NCBI GenBank assembly: GCA_964591605.1
Contig: CAZQEN010000144.1
Location: 1 to 17,793, forward strand
DNA from: CAYLLT01 sp964591605
GTDB lineage: Bacteria > Planctomycetota > Phycisphaerae > UBA1845 > PWPN01
Reading direction: 5' to 3'
DNA: 17,793 bases
Shown here: one piece after another, positions 15,080-17,793 of the stretch
Layout of the letters: every line of letters starts with the position of its first letter
Position numbering within the stretch: the first letter of the stretch is position 1
Translations under genes and position numbers: made by a program
Notes under the pieces: model-generated
Databases searched by the model: none
What the model was told of the DNA's origin: nothing
What the model saw: the letters and a program-made list of their open reading frames with translations, nothing else

Positions 15080-15233
15080 ATCCTCCAGCCCGGGGTGGGT
15101 CGCACCAGTGACCGCCCCTGAGTCGCGGTGGTGCAGCTCAGGCCAATCCTGAAGGGGTCGCAGCCAACACGCCGCCGGCGCTGGCCATGTTTCATCACGG
15201 GAACCCAGGGCGGGCAACCCTGGGCTGGAGGAT
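15080..15233. repeat. Composite intergenic element with 17-base inverted ends
   Basis: ATCCTCCAGCCCGGGGT (15080-15096) and ACCCTGGGCTGGAGGAT (15217-15233) pair with one mismatch. Inside lie CCCAGGG-CGGGCAA-CCCTGGG (15204-15224) and TCAGG-CCAAT-CCTGA (near 15145). Sequence up to about 15360 (with GGGCGCGAGATGTGCAGG and GCGAGCACTTCGTGCC) looks like the same kind of dispersed repeat rather than gene sequence. Open frames in it run on both strands and none has a plausible protein. Confidence 0.6.
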
Positions 15234-15351
15234 ACAACCCCGGTGGGGCATTCGTAGGGCGCGAGATGTGCAGGCCAGCGGGGGATTTGCAGGAGGGGTG
15301 CGAGCACTTCGTGCCACAAATGTTCAGATTCTTCGCGCCCTGCGCACATGC

Positions 15352-16530
15352 ATGGAGCGGCATTATCTCAAATCTCAGATCTCACATTCGGTTGCGGGCG
15401 ACGCCCGCGCCCGGAATCCCCCGTTCGCCTGGCCGCTGTTGCTGCAGACGGGCCGGCTGGCGGAGATCAGCGGTTCTCAACTGCGGCTGACCCGGGCGGG
15501 CCGGCAGGCCATGACCGAGCCGCCGCATGAAGTGATCCGCGAGCTGTGGACCCGCTGGCTCAACAGCACGCTGTTCGACGAGTTCCGCCGCATCGGGGAA
15601 GTGAAAGGGCAGACCAGGCCGCGAGCGATGAGCGCGCCGGCCCCGCGGCGCGAGGCGATCGTCATCGGCCTGCGCTCCGCCCCGGTGGGACAGTGGATCG
15701 AAGTCGACGAGTTCATGCGCTGCCTGGTCGCTTCCGGGCAATCCTTCCAGGTGGCCAACGAAAAGCGGGCGCTGTACATCTGCGATCCGCACTATGGGAG
15801 TCTGGGCTACGAGGGCTTCGCGGACTGGCTGCCGAAATGGTACGCCATGGTCTTCCTCCGGGAGTATGCGGCGACACTCGGGCTGATCGACGTGGCCTTC
15901 ACCGTCCCGCAGGGCGGACATACCGACTACTGCGACAACTGGGGCACGGATGGCATGGACTGCCTCAGCCCGCACGATGGACTGTATTACTTCCGGATCA
16001 ACCGCCTGGGCGCGTGGGTCCTGGGTCTGGTTTCGGAGTTTCTCCCGCCGCAGGAGGAGCTGCGACCGGCGCTGCGCGTTCGGCCCAATCTGGAGATCGA
16101 AGCGATCGACCGGGAGCTGAGCCCGGCGGACAGTCTGCTCCTCGATCGGTTTGCCCATCGCCGGACGGATCGAATCTGGTCGCTCGAATTGAAGGGACTC
16201 ATGGATGCGGTGGAGCAGGGCCTCCCGCTCTCCCGGATATGGGAATTCATCGACACCCGCTCCGCGGAGCCGGGCATCCCGCCGGCCGTCGCGGCCTTGT
16301 TCGACGACGCGAAAAGCCGAATCGGGCGAATCGTCGATCAGGGCCCCGCTCGCATTTACGCCTGCGACGACCCGCAGCTCGCCCAACTGCTGCTCAGCGA
16401 CCGCAAGCTCCGCCGGTTCTGCCGGCTCGCGGACGACCACCTGCTGGTCGTGCCGGCCAGTGTCGACTCCTCGTTCCGCGAGGCACTTCGCGCGCTGGGC
16501 TACGCCGCACCCCCCAGCCCGGCGCGATGA
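15352..16530 (+). CDS. Helicase-associated-domain protein, probably 5'-truncated
   Basis: The first 20 or so codons read like repeat sequence. From about 15418 the product becomes coherent: PPFAWPLLLQTGRLAEISG and LRLTRAGRQAM (a winged-helix-like part), LNSTLFDEFRRIGEVKGQ, LYICDPHYGSLGYEGF, GLIDVAFTVPQGG, GLYYFRINRLGAWVLGL. It then shows a domain like the XPB/Ssl2 N-terminal (PF13625) type: IDRELSPADSLLLDRFAHR, SLELKGLMDAVEQGLPLSRI, and a GYA ending. Relatives as I recall them carry more sequence upstream, so the N-terminus seems lost where the repeat element ends. No ribosome binding site is seen before ATG 15352. It may be a pseudogene. Cellular role is unknown. Confidence 0.65.
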   Translation: MERHYLKSQISHSVAGDARARNPPFAWPLLLQTGRLAEISGSQLRLTRAGRQAMTEPPHEVIRELWTRWLNSTLFDEFRRIGEVKGQTRPRAMSAPAPRREAIVIGLRSAPVGQWIEVDEFMRCLVASGQSFQVANEKRALYICDPHYGSLGYEGFADWLPKWYAMVFLREYAATLGLIDVAFTVPQGGHTDYCDNWGTDGMDCLSPHDGLYYFRINRLGAWVLGLVSEFLPPQEELRPALRVRPNLEIEAIDRELSPADSLLLDRFAHRRTDRIWSLELKGLMDAVEQGLPLSRIWEFIDTRSAEPGIPPAVAALFDDAKSRIGRIVDQGPARIYACDDPQLAQLLLSDRKLRRFCRLADDHLLVVPASVDSSFREALRALGYAAPPSPAR

Positions 16531-16615
16531 CGCCGCCCTCAGAAAAGCACCTTCCCTTGTAAGGCAGAATGTGGCCCTGCCTGGGTCCGGCAACTCTTCG
16601 GAAAGCAACCGCCGT

Positions 16616-16692
16616 TTGTGGTGCAGGCGGCTCGCCTGCACGCGGCTCGCCTGCACGCGTCCCGGCGCGCCGGGAAGACGGTTGCACCACAA
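16616..16692. repeat. Nested palindrome cluster with 10-base inverted ends
   Basis: TTGTGGTGCA (16616-16625) and TGCACCACAA (16683-16692) are perfect inverted ends. Between them are GTGCAGGCG-GCT-CGCCTGCAC (16621-16641), a second GCGGCTCGCCTGCACGCG unit, and the perfect 14-base palindrome CCCGGCGCGCCGGG (16661-16674). It belongs to the same general type as the fixed-loop palindromes at 1-70 and 14935-15012. Confidence 0.7.
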
Positions 16693-16964
16693 CGTTGGTC
16701 ATATTTCCCGGCAATACTGCGACCGGCTTCTGTCGGCCCTGCCTTGCCTCTCACAGCCCTCTCGCACCGGCGCATGTCTCGCGCTGTACCGATCAGCACG
16801 ACCCTGTAACTCAACCGGCAGAAAAGTGGCTCAGCAATCTCATCGCCGCGATCGCCGCCGGGGCAGAACCCCGGATCCGCAAGCCGCAAGAAACGGGTTC
16901 TCCCGCAGAGCAGAAACTCAAGCGCGGTTGCCCCCGGCACGACGCACCGGCCCATCACGCCACC
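16693..16964. other. Stretch without a recognisable gene
   Basis: No credible coding frame is seen. CCGGGG-CAGAA-CCCCGG (16858-16874) is a small hairpin. TGTAACTCAACCGGCAGA near 16805 resembles a tRNA D-arm, but nothing that could pair to complete a tRNA follows. The stretch looks like decayed sequence between the truncated helicase-domain gene and the tRNA-Thr fragment. Confidence 0.4.
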
Positions 16965-17007
16965 GCCACCGGCCGAATTCGAACCGGTAACCTATGGTTT
17001 AAAGAAC
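16965..17007 (-). pseudogene. tRNA-Thr 3'-half fragment (possible attachment-site copy)
   Basis: Forty-three bases match the 3' half of the intact tRNA-Thr at 17710-17752 at 36 positions, in the same orientation. The copy covers the anticodon loop through the acceptor 3' strand, with the T-loop core GGTTACCGGTTCGA identical. The sequence beyond (17008-17040) has no 5' half, so no cloverleaf can form. The span is what site-specific integrases commonly duplicate at tRNA genes. Confidence 0.7.
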
Positions 17008-17173
17008 TCAACTGATTCTATCGTAAACAATTGTCCACAAGCAAGTTGCGATGATCGCGAAGAACGTCCCGGGGCCGCATTTGCGCGGCTCCGGGAGACG
17101 GACTCTGCCCTGGCCGACGTGCTGACGCGTTGGGGGCAGATGCCCTCACGAACACGGGCTGTGATCGGCGTCA

Positions 17174-17531
17174 ATCGACCTGGACCTGGGCCTGTCCATC
17201 GTGGTGTTGGATGACCCGCTGTACGAAGAGATTGCCAAGCGGCTGCGGGACGCGAGCTTCAGCCCGGACACGAACCCGGCCGGCAAACGCCTACGACCTT
17301 TACTACGTGCTGCGCAACCACCCGGACGGCGTCGAACGCATCGGTCAACGGATTCGCGGCTTCGGCGATCGATCCGAGGTCCGCGACGCGGCGTCGGTGC
17401 TCCAGCGGGACTTCGTCCGCGTCGATGCCGTGGGTCCCGCTCGCGTGGCAGAGTTTCTGGGCGGTCCGGACGATGCCCTGCAAGCCGATATCGCGGGTTT
17501 CATCCGCAACCTGCTCGATAGCTTGACCTGA
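17174..17531 (+). pseudogene. Broken AbiEii-like nucleotidyltransferase gene
   Basis: Two pieces of one protein lie in different frames. From 17174 a first piece reads IDLDLGLSIVVLDDPLYEE then IAKRLRDASFSPDTNPAG, like the start of an AbiEii/nucleotidyltransferase domain with its D-x-D motif. After about 17280 the frame changes and the protein continues AYDLYYVLRNHPDGVERIG to FIRNLLDSLT, like the C-terminal part of the family. The middle (about 100 residues in relatives) is missing, so a deletion plus frameshift is likely. AbiEii is the toxin of AbiE-type abortive infection systems. No intact partner is seen. Confidence 0.65.
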
Positions 17532-17708
17532 GGGCGTGCAGGTGCGAGCCAATCGGATGACGGGCTTCTGACCCGCATCACGGCTGGTTAAAGCAGAGAA
17601 TTCAGGCGACTTCGGTAGACTCTGGTGGACCGGACGGCGAAAAACCCGGCCGCGCGCAAGTCCTTGCTGCGCTTGAAGAAGTGCTGTGTTTGATGGGCTT
17701 TGCGAAAC

Positions 17709-17781
17709 AGCCACCGACCGGACTCGAACCGGTAACCTGCGGTTTACAAAACCGCTGCTCTGCCAATTGAGCTACGGTGGC
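17709..17781 (-). tRNA. tRNA-Thr (anticodon UGU)
   Basis: Read on the minus strand, the acceptor stem GCCACCG (5') pairs with CGGTGGC (3'). The D-arm contains AGCTCAATTGGCAGAGC, the anticodon stem GCGGT/ACCGC encloses TTTGTAA with anticodon TGT (reads ACA), and the T-arm has GGTTCGAGTCC. Length is 73 bases without CCA. The discriminator base is U, and CCA is not encoded. Confidence 0.93.
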
Positions 17782-17793
17782 GTGAGTTATTCA

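Noticed and set aside
16803..16840. tRNA D-arm-like sequence on the plus strand
   Set aside because: Only the D-arm resemblance is present. The acceptor and T-arm cannot be found.

Overview
The window is a high-GC bacterial chromosomal segment, most likely from a planctomycete (perhaps Phycisphaerae-like). This rests on three things: tRNA and arginine housekeeping genes scattered among planctomycete-style proteins (an SPFH/beta-propeller fusion, a DUF4838 glycoside-hydrolase-like protein, an ECF sigma operon with a membrane partner, a cytochrome c'-like protein), gaps filled with short palindromic repeats of several unrelated families, and weak Shine-Dalgarno sites at many genes. The assignment is an inference from gene content, not a phylogeny.

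Layout. Positions 1-2460 hold a row of small palindromes, an SPFH-coiled coil-beta-propeller protein and, convergent to it, a small membrane protein of the DUF6141 type. Positions 2570-2660 are a REP-like inverted-repeat element. It is followed by dtd (D-aminoacyl-tRNA deacylase), an unrecognised 147-residue protein, strong terminator hairpins, and a convergent secreted cytochrome c'-like protein in which one of two duplicated modules has lost its haem site. Positions 4890-5015 carry another repeat element. After it come a divergent pair (alpha/beta hydrolase; tsaB), a 430-base non-coding stretch with a candidate structured RNA and an intrinsic terminator, and then argB.

Positions 8000-8640 are a toxin-antitoxin patch: a 5'-truncated vapC fragment behind argB, then an overlapping two-gene antitoxin/ParE-like toxin unit. 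miaA and a small lipoprotein gene follow on the minus strand. Positions 10390-12400 are a tight three-gene operon: ECF sigma factor, single-pass membrane protein (anti-sigma candidate), and an exported helical protein (sensor candidate). A large secreted DUF4838 protein follows.

Positions 14925-17793 look worn. They contain composite repeat elements, a helicase-associated-domain gene whose 5' part seems replaced by repeat sequence, a nested palindrome cluster, a 43-base copy of the 3' half of tRNA-Thr, a broken AbiEii-like nucleotidyltransferase gene, and an intact tRNA-Thr(UGU). The tRNA copy and the intact tRNA are in the same orientation about 740 bases apart, as expected for the remains of an element integrated at the tRNA 3' end.

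The strongest candidates for something undescribed are the structured RNA upstream of argB (6890-7056), the three-gene sigma operon, the small antitoxin paired with the ParE-like toxin, and the set of coexisting palindromic repeat families.
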